A stretch of DNA of 11,740 nt from Singulisphaera sp. GP187 (GTDB lineage: Bacteria > Planctomycetota > Phycisphaerae > Phycisphaerales > SM1A02). Every line of letters starts with the position of its first letter. The stretch's first letter is position 1. A program made the translations under genes and the position numbers. The notes beneath the pieces are model-generated. The model ran no database searches and had not been told where the DNA came from. It was given only the letters and a program-made list of their open reading frames with translations. This document shows, in pieces, positions 1 through 8,500 of the stretch. The DNA lies in assembly GCA_945896765.1 (NCBI GenBank), contig CAMDEL010000031.1, positions 1 to 11,740 of the forward strand. The letters are read 5' to 3'.

Positions 1-1109
1 AACTTCATGGTGAGAGATTGCTCGAACAAACGCTGCGCATCAGACAAACGAGCGCATTCATCGTGCAGTTCTCCAAGTTCATGAAGTTCACGTGCGAGAT
101 TCCAACTATTCCCGGCACGAAGTCGCATGAACATTGCAATTGCTTGCTCGCAGTGCGCTTGGGCTTCCACCCATTTCATTTGCGCACGCTCGAGCTGCGC
201 AAGATTGCTCAGAGATGCCGCGACAACAAGTTGATCGCCGCTGAAAAGTCGTTGATACATCGCCAGTGATTCTTGTGCGAGTGGTTCAGCACCTGTCAAA
301 TCACCAAGCAAAATTCGAATCCTTGATGCATCACCGATTGCATCGGCGAGTTCGGCATTGTCCGTCTTGTGAATTGACCGTCGATATTGAAGGACCTGAT
401 CCAAGATCGGTTTGGCCTGAGAGAATTCTCCACCATCCATCAGAATCGTTGCAATTGTCGACTCCAGTTGTGACTTTGCATCAAGGTCGTCATCAAGTCC
501 ACCATTTTTCAGTTCATTCAGCGCAGCTTTCATCACCCCATTCACAGTCGCATCGGATGGACCAACAGTTGCGGGTACGAAGGAATGAAATGCACCTTCC
601 ATAAATTCACGAACCCGATGGGAACGATTAGATATTTTCACAATTTCTGCAGCGAATCGATTGGCGTTTCCTTGAGCTTCTTGCAATTGTAAAGCAGTCT
701 GTCCAAGTTTCTCCTCTGATTGATCGTTCTTCTGCTGCAATACAGTTGCGCGCGTAGTCAGCTGGGCAATCTGAGATTGATCCGCCGACACAACAGTAGA
801 GGCTTTCTCGGACAAACGGATGCCTTCGGCAGTTTGGGTTTTCGATTGCGATGCAATTTCTGATTTGGACAAGGCTTCTTCACGCGATTTGAGAGTTTCC
901 TGAAGAGGTTCGAGAGTTGCCCGTGCTTCATCTCGTTCTCGTTCGACGAGTTCTATGCGTGATTGAATTCGCGAGTTCCATATTGCAAGTGTGACACAAG
1001 CGATAAGTAAGAGCGCAACTGCAAGTCCCAACAGAGTTGTAGGACGAACTTCACCACGACGATCTTGAGTGTGGCGACATAAAAATGATTTGAAATTCGA
1101 GTTCATCAT
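1..1109 (-). CDS. Membrane-anchored coiled-coil/TPR protein (3' end outside window)
   Basis: The minus strand reads open from an ATG at 1109 (a second ATG follows directly at 1106) to the left edge, about 369 codons without a stop. The protein begins with a short basic cytoplasmic stretch. One strong transmembrane helix follows at residues ~24-44 (TLLGLAVALLLIACVTLAIW), then a long Glu/Gln/Lys/Ala-rich, probably coiled-coil region (~47-155). A segment containing VREFMEGAFHSFVP (~166-179) comes next, and helical repeats of tetratricopeptide character run from ~210 to the edge (for example LGDLTGAEPLAQESLAMYQR and SNLAQLERAQMKWVEAQAHC). The order TM, coiled coil, 'EF-x-x-x-F' linker, TPRs resembles the extracytoplasmic half of planctomycete Ser/Thr kinases, but no kinase domain precedes it because the gene upstream ends only 107 bp away. 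It is probably a protein-interaction scaffold; its function is unknown. No clear Shine-Dalgarno is visible, so the choice between 1109 and 1106 is open. Confidence 0.8.
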   Translation of the reverse strand, partial: MMNSNFKSFLCRHTQDRRGEVRPTTLLGLAVALLLIACVTLAIWNSRIQSRIELVERERDEARATLEPLQETLKSREEALSKSEIASQSKTQTAEGIRLSEKASTVVSADQSQIAQLTTRATVLQQKNDQSEEKLGQTALQLQEAQGNANRFAAEIVKISNRSHRVREFMEGAFHSFVPATVGPSDATVNGVMKAALNELKNGGLDDDLDAKSQLESTIATILMDGGEFSQAKPILDQVLQYRRSIHKTDNAELADAIGDASRIRILLGDLTGAEPLAQESLAMYQRLFSGDQLVVAASLSNLAQLERAQMKWVEAQAHCEQAIAMFMRLRAGNSWNLARELHELGELHDECARLSDAQRLFEQSLTMK

Positions 1110-1190
1110 CGCAGAAACAAATACTATCGAAGGAATAAACTTACAGGATTCGGCGAGTAAATCATTTCTCGCACATTCAATCCAAACGTT

Positions 1191-1232
1191 ATTTCAACAT
1201 TCCTATTTCAACATCCCTATTTCAACATACCT
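1191..1232. repeat. Three-copy 14-bp direct tandem repeat
   Basis: On the plus strand ATTTCAACAT occurs at 1191-1200, 1205-1214 and 1219-1228, each followed by a four-base spacer (tcct, ccct, acct), giving a perfect 14-bp period apart from the first spacer base. On the minus strand the unit reads AGGNATGTTGAAAT. The copy nearest the upstream gene encodes the last residues (Met-Leu-Lys) and, with the next spacer, the TAG stop of the DUF3553-like gene. The other two copies are in the gap before the TPR gene. It may be a replication-slippage product or a set of binding sites; nothing in the sequence decides. Confidence 0.9.
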
Positions 1233-1849
1233 TGTTGCCGACGCACCGCCTTGACCGCTAGCGGAGGGGCGTTGAGAAGCGCTTGGTCAACCACAGCTTT
1301 TTCTCGGCGAAACTCACCAAGCAATTTGAGCAGATGCGCATCGAGATTGAACAACCACTTCTTATACAGTTGCTCGAGTTCTTGGCGATTGAACCTTGAC
1401 ATGGGATCATCGAGTCCGCTCTGCGCAATTGACCATTCGACCAATCGGGCAGGTGTTCCATCAAATCGATAGAGTTTGATCGTCACTTCTAATCTGCGCT
1501 TTGGATGTGCGAATGGATCGGTCGCTTCGCCTGGCAACGTGGTCATGAGATCGTTTGCGGTTTGCTTGGAGATCGAACCAAGCCATCCGCCACCTTTGGC
1601 AACGTCGAAATCCGTCACCGATGGTCGTGAATGAACCGCGCTGGAAAAACTTTGGTCCTCAAGGATTTCCAGTGCAGCAGCGCTGGCAAGCAATGTTTTT
1701 TCGCCAATCGAAGGAAAACGAACCCACAATCGTAAGTCCGTGGACGAGCCACGCGTGACGACTTCGATCTTTGAGACGACACCAATCCCCCATTCTGGAC
1801 GGGAAGGATGACGAACACGATCGCCCTTTTTGTACGTTGCTTCAATCAT
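1217..1849 (-). CDS. DUF3553-like domain protein, function unknown
   Basis: This 210-residue predicted soluble protein has no signal peptide or membrane segment. The N-terminal ~60 residues carry KGDRVRHPSRPEWGIGVV (8-25), then a strand-rich stretch and VRFPSIGEKTLLASAAALEIL (43-63, read with its flanks). This is the pattern I associate with DUF3553, a small beta-barrel-like module also seen at the C-terminus of some UvrD-type helicases. Residues ~85-190 form a separate, mostly helical region with WLGSISKQTANDLM and ELEQLYKKWLFNLDAHLLKLL, which I do not recognise. The start is well bounded: the codon directly before the ATG at 1849 is an in-frame TGA. No strong ribosome binding site is visible. 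The gene is divergent from the YmdB homologue (62-bp gap) and co-directional with the TPR gene 107 bp downstream. A nucleic-acid-related role is a guess from the domain's company elsewhere. The domain name is from memory and was not searched. Confidence 0.82.
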   Translation of the reverse strand: MIEATYKKGDRVRHPSRPEWGIGVVSKIEVVTRGSSTDLRLWVRFPSIGEKTLLASAAALEILEDQSFSSAVHSRPSVTDFDVAKGGGWLGSISKQTANDLMTTLPGEATDPFAHPKRRLEVTIKLYRFDGTPARLVEWSIAQSGLDDPMSRFNRQELEQLYKKWLFNLDAHLLKLLGEFRREKAVVDQALLNAPPLAVKAVRRQQGMLK

Positions 1850-1911
1850 TCAGCGGCGTTCGCGCAACAACCAACTCAGTCATGATTCGCGACGCCATGT
1901 AGAGTGTAACC

Positions 1912-2742
1912 ATGCACGGCGGAATTGTTATTGCTTTTTTTGGAGATTGTGTCGGCCAACCCGGAAGGCGATCCCTTCAACACGCCATTCCAATTGTCCG
2001 CCAAACGATGGCTCCAAACGCAATCGTGATCAATGGCGAAAATCTGCGAAATGGCTCGGGAATCACGCCTGATTTGTATCGCGACCTTCGCAAGATGGGC
2101 GCCGATGCTGTCACTTTGGGTGACCATGTTTTTCGAGACGCTCGAATCACTCCAGTACTTGAAGATCCAACGGAGCCTATTTCTCGCCCGGCAAATCTTT
2201 CTTCCAAAGCGCCAGGGAAACGTTGGATTCGCATCCCAGCAACACCCCAACGTCCAAGAGATATTTTTGTTGTCACAGTCTTGGGCAGAGTCTTCATGTC
2301 ATTACACGCAGACGATCCATTTGCGACTGTGGATGCTGTTCTTGCTTCACTTCCAGAAAAATCACCCATCGTGATCGTCGAAGCGCACATGGAAGCGACT
2401 TCAGAAAAAGCTGCACTTGCGCATCATTTGGATGGTCGTGTCGCAGCTGTGATCGGCACACACACGCATGTTCCCACTGCGGATGCTCGCATCTTGTCAG
2501 GCGGAACTGCCTTCATCACAGACGTTGGAATGTGCGGGCCATATGCAAGCATCATCGGCCGTGATGTGAAGGGTGTGTTGCGTGCGATGACGACAGGCGT
2601 GCACACGAATTTCGAAATGGGAGAAGGTGGCGAGCGCGCGTGCGGGTGCGTCGTTGAGATTGATCCGGTCAGCGGTCGAGCGATCCGCATCGAGCGAATT
2701 GATATCCCACTCAATCAGCAAACTGCGCCAACTGGTGGTTGA
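1912..2742 (+). CDS. ymdB: YmdB/TIGR00282-family metallophosphoesterase
   Basis: This 276-residue protein is close to the usual ~265 for the family. Members are dimetal (Fe/Mn-type) phosphodiesterases; the Bacillus subtilis protein acts on 2',3'-cyclic nucleotides and affects biofilm and sporulation decisions. The metal-ligand motifs appear in order: FFGDCVGQPGRR (Asp12), INGENLRNGSGIT (Glu43, Asn44), TLGDHVFRD (Asp71, His72), EAHMEATSEKAAL (His159) and GTHTHVPTADARIL (His184, His186), followed by GTAFITDVGMCGPY. The family normally has GNH at the third motif; here it is GDH. The ATG at 1912 is the only good start, because an in-frame TAG lies four codons upstream. No Shine-Dalgarno is evident. 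The gene stands alone, divergent from the DUF3553-like gene, and its last 28 bp overlap the convergent FUSC gene. The family call is secure; substrate and biological role are inferred. Confidence 0.93.
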   Translation: MHGGIVIAFFGDCVGQPGRRSLQHAIPIVRQTMAPNAIVINGENLRNGSGITPDLYRDLRKMGADAVTLGDHVFRDARITPVLEDPTEPISRPANLSSKAPGKRWIRIPATPQRPRDIFVVTVLGRVFMSLHADDPFATVDAVLASLPEKSPIVIVEAHMEATSEKAALAHHLDGRVAAVIGTHTHVPTADARILSGGTAFITDVGMCGPYASIIGRDVKGVLRAMTTGVHTNFEMGEGGERACGCVVEIDPVSGRAIRIERIDIPLNQQTAPTGG

Positions 2743-4952
2743 TTGGACAGACCCAGCGCGGAATCGCTGATAGAGATCGCATTCAAATCGAATAGAACGC
2801 TGCGCAAAACTGGAATTTCCGTCTTCCCGCGATCTAGAAAGATGGACCACGGAGTCTGTATATCTCCGACCGCGGGCATAAGAACAAAGTCCGTATCAGG
2901 CTGGCGACGCAGGATGCGACAGCAACGATCCAAGTTTTCAACATACGCAGTTGCAATTGGAAGATTGCTCGCCAGAGTTTGCGCTTCAGCGCTCTTCGAA
3001 TCCAAGAGCAGCAAGAATTCTGTGCACAGTTGATGGGTGAGTGCGGCGGCACGCAAGCGAGTATCGATGCCAGCAACGGTGCAGTAGGACTCGAACTGCG
3101 CATCGTTTTGAAGTTTCATAAATCTTGCATATTCATCTTCGATTTTAATTTCAGCCATGATCATTGTCTTGCGAGGGACGGGGCCAACCAAGCGCACTCG
3201 CATGACACTGGCAACAGTCTGCAGCATTTCGGCAAGACTTCCTGGGAGTCCGTCAACTGCTCGAGCGCGCCAAAGAAATCGGTAAACGCAAAATGAAACA
3301 AAGACACCCATGGTCACTGCAAGTGAGAAATTCATCGTGGGATATAAACTGATATCTGGTCCAAGTACCTGCAGAAGGGAAAAGTCAAAGACAATCATGA
3401 TTTGAAGCGCGGGAACATTGACCCGTTGTGATCCATGCATGCCATATCCGACGAAAAACAAAACCGGCGCGAAAATCATCAAGAAACCAGCCAGAGTTGT
3501 CACAACTGGCATCAAGAAAATAATCGTAAAAATTGCCAATGAAAAACCCATGAGGACACCAAGAAAGCGCAGGCTGCCAATCATGAGCGTTCCACCAAAC
3601 GTTGTTTGAACGACCAACATGACCGTCTCGACGCATCCGATTCCTTTATCCCAATTCAAAGTGATACAAACAAGTGCACAAATCAAAATTGCAGTTGCAC
3701 ATTTTGCAGCATGCTTCAGTGCGGGGATGTTTGGAATCAAAATACTCTGGCGGAACATGTTCGGAAGACATTTGCGCAAATTCCCAATGAGCACACTTCC
3801 GAAGTCTGGACGATGGGAGAAAAGCGTGAAAGTACGCAGGGTCGCAATGGCAAGTGGAGCTTCTAAAGCAAGGTTGCAGATCGCTCGCAAGGAAGGGTCT
3901 GCATGAGGTTTACTTGCTGATTCTTGAAATCGCACAAGCGCTTCGTCAATACCAGCAAAATCTTGGAAGTTCTCGAACTTCAAAATCAATCGAGACAAGA
4001 AAAAATCAAGCGAAGTCAAAAGTTCGATGGCTTCAGGAGTCGGTTCAAATTTATTGGAAGCCAATCTTTGTGCCGCGAGATACAAACCCGCACTCACGCG
4101 CCGTTCAAACGCAAGAAAAGAGAGCAGGTCTGGATGTTCGCGGTCATCGAATCCCGAATCTGTTTCTGCTTGGTCGAGTAGTTGCATGTTCTCGATGATG
4201 TCGCCACGGTAATAATCTGGGAAGAGCTTTGCGACATCAATCTGTTCCTTGCTCCGCATGTGATCAATCAGAGATCGCAGCAGAAGTTGCGAGCGAACAA
4301 TTGATTTCGCGATGCGCTCTCGCAGAGTGAAACTTGGATGTGACGGCCAGAGAAAAATCGTCACGAATGCCACAACACAAATCCCGACCAATACTGACTT
4401 GTAAACAACAATCGCAATATGTTCTGCGTTTCCCTTGTCAAAGAACATCATGAAGTTGATGACAATAAATGGATATCCCATGATGAAAATAGTGCCCCGA
4501 TACCGACTCGATCCCATGAAATACATGATCGCGACGATGTACAACCATAGGATGAAGAGTAGGAACCAAGGTTGCTGAATGAAAAGGGCACCCAAGGCAA
4601 CCGCTGCTGCACAACCGAATGTTGCTGCGCACAGATTCAGCACAAATCGAGTGACCGAACCCGCACCGCGAAGTTCTGAAACAATCAGCAAGATGCTCAT
4701 TCCTGGATACAGAATTTCGAATCGAAGCGTCATCTGAATTGCGATGATCAAAAGCCCACCGATTGCGATTCTTGCAGCAAATTGCCAGCGTTCTTTGTCT
4801 GGTCGAAGATCAGATGAAATCAACGACCAAAATGATGGTGGGCAATGCGGAATCTCGGACGTTTTAGAATGCATAATGGCGATGGTTTGATTCTGTCCGT
4901 GAGTTGACAATTCTAGCGAACGTAGAAGTACATGATTCATCGAGTCGTTCAT
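2715..4952 (-). CDS. FUSC-family (fusaric acid resistance/AaeB-like) inner-membrane protein
   Basis: This 745-residue protein has the duplicated architecture of FUSC-type aromatic-acid efflux proteins: about six hydrophobic helices (residues ~57-202, including FLLFILWLYIVAIMYFM and VLVGICVVAFVTIFLW), a cytoplasmic helical domain (~203-410), a second helix cluster (~414-560, including RFLGVLMGFSLAIFTIIFLM with the typical Arg-x-x-Gly-x-x-x-Gly start) and a soluble C-terminal domain (~561-745). Known relatives export fusaric acid or p-hydroxybenzoate, often with a membrane-fusion partner; no such partner is encoded here. The length is slightly above AaeB (~655) and near YccS/YhfK-like members. 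The start is uncertain: the ATG at 4952 is bounded by an in-frame TGA four codons upstream, but ATG codons at 4940 and 4874 (MHSKTSE) are also possible, and none has a clear Shine-Dalgarno. The gene is divergent from the peroxiredoxin and convergent with the YmdB gene. Substrate unknown. Confidence 0.85.
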   Translation of the reverse strand: MNDSMNHVLLRSLELSTHGQNQTIAIMHSKTSEIPHCPPSFWSLISSDLRPDKERWQFAARIAIGGLLIIAIQMTLRFEILYPGMSILLIVSELRGAGSVTRFVLNLCAATFGCAAAVALGALFIQQPWFLLFILWLYIVAIMYFMGSSRYRGTIFIMGYPFIVINFMMFFDKGNAEHIAIVVYKSVLVGICVVAFVTIFLWPSHPSFTLRERIAKSIVRSQLLLRSLIDHMRSKEQIDVAKLFPDYYRGDIIENMQLLDQAETDSGFDDREHPDLLSFLAFERRVSAGLYLAAQRLASNKFEPTPEAIELLTSLDFFLSRLILKFENFQDFAGIDEALVRFQESASKPHADPSLRAICNLALEAPLAIATLRTFTLFSHRPDFGSVLIGNLRKCLPNMFRQSILIPNIPALKHAAKCATAILICALVCITLNWDKGIGCVETVMLVVQTTFGGTLMIGSLRFLGVLMGFSLAIFTIIFLMPVVTTLAGFLMIFAPVLFFVGYGMHGSQRVNVPALQIMIVFDFSLLQVLGPDISLYPTMNFSLAVTMGVFVSFCVYRFLWRARAVDGLPGSLAEMLQTVASVMRVRLVGPVPRKTMIMAEIKIEDEYARFMKLQNDAQFESYCTVAGIDTRLRAAALTHQLCTEFLLLLDSKSAEAQTLASNLPIATAYVENLDRCCRILRRQPDTDFVLMPAVGDIQTPWSIFLDRGKTEIPVLRSVLFDLNAISISDSALGLSNQPPVGAVC

Positions 4953-4964
4953 AAAGTGCAGTCA

Positions 4965-4989
4965 GAATCAGTGCACGCAGTGCTGATTC
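4965..4989. promoter_or_regulatory. Inverted repeat in the FUSC/peroxiredoxin divergent gap (candidate operator)
   Basis: GAATCAG at 4965-4971 is mirrored perfectly by CTGATTC at 4983-4989, with 11 bases between and arm centres 18 bp apart. It lies in the 107-bp gap between the two divergent starts (4952 and 5060). The interior also holds a direct repeat of CAGTGC (4969-4974, 4979-4984 region). The spacing would suit a dimeric regulator on one DNA face, but no regulator is encoded nearby, and I could not identify convincing -35/-10 boxes in either direction. Tentative. Confidence 0.3.
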
Positions 4990-5049
4990 GTGATAGTGTC
5001 AAGCAATGGCATTCTTGTGCGATGCCAGTTTTTTCACCTTCTAGATACT

Positions 5050-5053
5050 GGAG
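5050..5053 (+). promoter_or_regulatory. Ribosome binding site of the peroxiredoxin gene
   Basis: GGAG sits six bases before the ATG at 5060. It is the clearest Shine-Dalgarno at any gene start in the window and supports that start. Confidence 0.7.
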
Positions 5054-5059
5054 ACCGAA

Positions 5060-5527
5060 ATGTCATTGACCGTTGGATCGAAAGCCCCTGCGTTTACTCT
5101 TCCAAGCCAACCTGGTCAACCTGTTGATGTTGGTGCAATCATCGGCCAAGAAAAGATCGTCTTGCTTTTCATCCCGCTTGCATTCAGCCCAGTATGCACA
5201 GCCGAAATGTGCCACTTTAGAGATCACTGGAATCAATGGGCGGCGCTTGGCTGCAAAGTTTTTGCAGTGAGCGTTGATTCTCCATTTGCTGTTGCGAAAT
5301 TTCGAGAACTGGAAAATATCCCGTTTCCAATCCTGAGCGATTTCAACAAAGATATCTCTCGCTTGTATGGCGCACTCCACGAAGACTTGATTGGAATGAA
5401 AGGCGTTTCGAAAAGATCTGCTTTCGTCATCGATGCCAAGGGAATTGTGAAGTACGCATCGGTCAGCGAGGATCCACGAGTTCAAGTCGACTTTGCGGCA
5501 ATCGAAGCAGCCGTCAAAGCGTGCTGA
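5060..5527 (+). CDS. Peroxiredoxin (AhpE/Bcp-like thiol peroxidase)
   Basis: This is a complete 155-residue cytoplasmic peroxiredoxin with no signal peptide. The active-site loop is IPLAFSPVCTAEMC (38-51). Cys46 is the expected peroxidatic cysteine, and Ser43 replaces the threonine of the common PxxxTxxC motif, a conservative change seen in the AhpE-like branch. Cys51, five residues on, matches the resolving-cysteine position of Bcp/PrxQ (C-x4-C), suggesting an atypical two-Cys cycle with thioredoxin as reductant. Other family marks are GSKAPAFTLPSQPG near the start, VFAVSVDSPFA, the FPILSD turn, and KRSAFVIDAKGIVKYA carrying the second active-site arginine. The last residue is also a cysteine (Cys155). 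The start has a good GGAG site. The gene is divergent from FUSC and its final 14 bp overlap the convergent oxoprolinase gene. It reduces H2O2 and organic hydroperoxides; preferred substrate and reductant are inferred. Confidence 0.93.
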   Translation: MSLTVGSKAPAFTLPSQPGQPVDVGAIIGQEKIVLLFIPLAFSPVCTAEMCHFRDHWNQWAALGCKVFAVSVDSPFAVAKFRELENIPFPILSDFNKDISRLYGALHEDLIGMKGVSKRSAFVIDAKGIVKYASVSEDPRVQVDFAAIEAAVKAC

Positions 5528-8500
5528 GCGTTGCGCCGAAACCGCCACCGCCTGGGGTTTCGATCTCGAATTGATCATCTGCCTCCATGCGGGCCGCGAC
5601 GATTCCCGCAACATCTTCAATTCGCCCATCGGCGCGGATGATTCGCTGCGCACCGCACATTCCAGGTCCGCCACCGGCAAGTCCATAGGGTGATTCAACC
5701 CTGTGCTGCGAGAGAAATGACAAGTCGACCGCTTCGAGAAATCGAATTCGGCGAACGAGTCCATCGCCGCCTCGATGTTTCCCAGCGCCGCCAGAATTCG
5801 TACGCACTCGAAATGTCTCCAGTCGAACTGGATACCGCCGCTCCAGAACCTCTGCATCTGTAATGCGCGTATTGCTGATATGCGTGTGCACACCACTTTC
5901 ACCAGCGCCTTCACAAGTCGCACCAGCTCCACCTGCAATCGTTTCATAGAAACCAAATCGCGCATTTCCAAAAAGCAAATTATTAATTGTTCCTTGACTG
6001 CACGCAGCGAGATCAAAGCAGCGCCACAGTAAATCGACCAATCGCTGACTTGTTTCGGTTTGTCCGATTGCGCATGCTGGACAAGCCTCGGGTGAACCAG
6101 AAAAATCTGGTGACAAGATCGAGCCATTTGGAAGGGTGATTTTTACTGGATCAAGAAGTCCCTCATTGAGCGGAAATGCAGGACCGTCGGCACCAAGAAG
6201 TTGACCGACTAAAACGCGAATGGAATACATCACCGCGGCTCTGGTGACTGCAAACGGTGCGTTGAGATTGCGAGGATGTGTGCTCGCGGTCGAGGTGAAG
6301 TCGATTTCGAGTCGGGTGGGATTCGAACTTCGTTTCATTCCCACGCTGAGAATTGTTCCATCGTCAAGTCGCTCTTGCGAAGTTGGAATCTCGATGGGGA
6401 GTTGTTCGATCGCACGTTCTGCTGCACGACGCGCGGAATCTCGCAATCGATCGCAACACGCTCGCAGCGATGCAATAGTGCACTCGCCCACAAGTCCACG
6501 CATTCGTATGGCGGCAAGTTCGTTCGCAGCAACTTGTGCTCGCAAGTCAGCGAGATTGTCATCGACCAAGCGGCTTGGCCATTTCCCACTTCGAAGTTGA
6601 TCTTCGATTCGATCAAATCTCGCTGCGCCATCTTCGACAATCACTGTCGGTTCGATCACGATGCCTTCCTGCTCCAGAGTGGTCGCATCTGGAGGCATCG
6701 ATCCTGGTCGCGATCCACCAATCTCCGCGTGATGCGCTCGATTTGCAGCGAAACCAATCAATTCGCTGGATGGAGTAAAGATCGGTGTGATGACCGTCAA
6801 ATCGGGTAAGTGCGAACCGCCAAATCGAGGATGATTCACGACAACGACTTGCCCAGGCTTGAATTCGTGCACAGCCTTCACGCTACGAATGCACGATCCA
6901 AGCGCGCCAAGATGAATTGGAATATGCGGCGCATTGATGACGAGAAATCCCTCCGCATCCAACAGACCACAAGAAAAATCGAGTCGGTCCTTGATGTTTG
7001 CAGACACAGCAGTACGCCTCAACTGTTCGCCCATATCAGTCGCAATCGAACCGAGCTGCGCTGCCAGAAGTTCGTGGGTGCTTACTGCACTTGTGGTGAC
7101 ATGGTCAATGCGCTTGAAAATCATTGCACCATTTTTATGTCTATGAGATTGCCAACCAGCCGCAATAAATGCCGTCGAGTCTCGACGCATTACAGTCATC
7201 GGACCATTTGATGGTTGAGTGTTTTCAACAATTGCTTGAATAGTGATTGGCGTCTTGATCCTTGCGGATTCGATGTGGATTCGAATCCGCTCGACTTCAA
7301 TCTTGCGCGTGTGGTCATAATCAAAGCCATAAATCTCGCGAAAACGCAGTCGAAATCCTGCGGTCAGTGATTCGACCAAAGTGTCACGCTTGCAATGCGA
7401 TGCAATTTCAACTTCAACGCTTTCCTCGGTTCCAGTCAAGCGCATCAACGCAATCTTTCGAGTGACAAGGGTTGACGCTCGATCAATTCCAAGCAGCCCC
7501 ATTTCTGTTTCCCCTCGATTCTGTAATTGCTCCAACCGATCCCACATCGACGGATCGCAATCGCTCAGTGCACAAAGCACCAATGAAGTCACGATGCGTG
7601 TGATTGGCGCACAAGAAATGCCGCTTGCACAAAGCAATCCTGCATCAAGTGGATAGACAACCGTACGAATTCCAAGTCGCTCGGCAACTGCGCACGCGTG
7701 TAATCCGCCAGCCCCGCCAAATGCCACGAGTGCATGATCAGCTGGATCGACTCCGCGTCGAACAGTGACCGCTCGAATTGCAGAAGCCATCGCTTCGTCT
7801 GCGATGGCGATAAAAGATTCAAGCATTTCTTGCATTGAAATCTTTCTCTGGAAATTGCCTGCAATTTGTGAATGCAGTGCCTTGGCTTGTCCTTGTGCAG
7901 CATCGAGAGAAACTGGAATTGCAAACTGCGTACGATCGATGCGGCCGAGCAATAAATTTGCATCGGTCAGAGTCAGCGGCCCACCCGTGCCATAACACGC
8001 AGGACCGGGCGACGCTCCCGCACTGCGAGGTCCAACGCGCATCGCCTCGCCATCCCACCAAAGAATAGAACCGCCGCCCGCCGCAACACTTTCGACTGCA
8101 ACGCACGGAGATGCAATCGACACCGGTCCCACTGTGGTTTCGTCGCGCATTTCGGGTGCACCGTCGACTCGTGCAACATCTGCACTCGTACCGCCCATAT
8201 CAAGCGTGACACAGCGGTGAAACCCACACGCTGCGGCAATTGCAGCGGCACCTGCGACGCCACCTGCGGGACCTGAAAGCAAACTTTCACGCGGTTGAAA
8301 AGCAGCAGCGGGAATCAATCCTCCAGCACTGGTCATCATCAGAATTTCAGCACCAGATGCAGAATGTGCAATTGACTGAATAAACTCGCCGACTGGACCA
8401 GAGAGAGCAGCGTCAACAACTGCCGCACGAGCTCGGGCCTCGAATCGACTTGTTGACCCGCATTGATGCGAAACGGAGATCCATGAAAATCCCTCTTCGC

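Noticed and set aside
266..604. A plus-strand open frame of 112 codons with His/Arg-rich product near the left edge
   Set aside because: The minus strand here codes for the TPR protein with consistent repeat periodicity; the plus-strand frame is its antisense shadow.
1850..1911. A -10-like TAGAGT just before the ymdB start, suggesting a leaderless transcript
   Set aside because: There is no matching -35 element and the box match is weak; not reliable enough to list as a promoter.
5063..6127. A 354-codon open frame on the minus strand, antisense to the peroxiredoxin and in another frame of the oxoprolinase
   Set aside because: Both overlapped genes show unmistakable family motifs. The translation of this frame is rich in Arg, Cys, Ser and His with no recognisable domain, so it is a shadow frame.
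6276..6809. A 177-codon plus-strand open frame inside the oxoprolinase
   Set aside because: It lies wholly antisense to the conserved HyuB region and its translation is low-complexity Ser/Arg/Cys-rich, without a ribosome binding site or domain.
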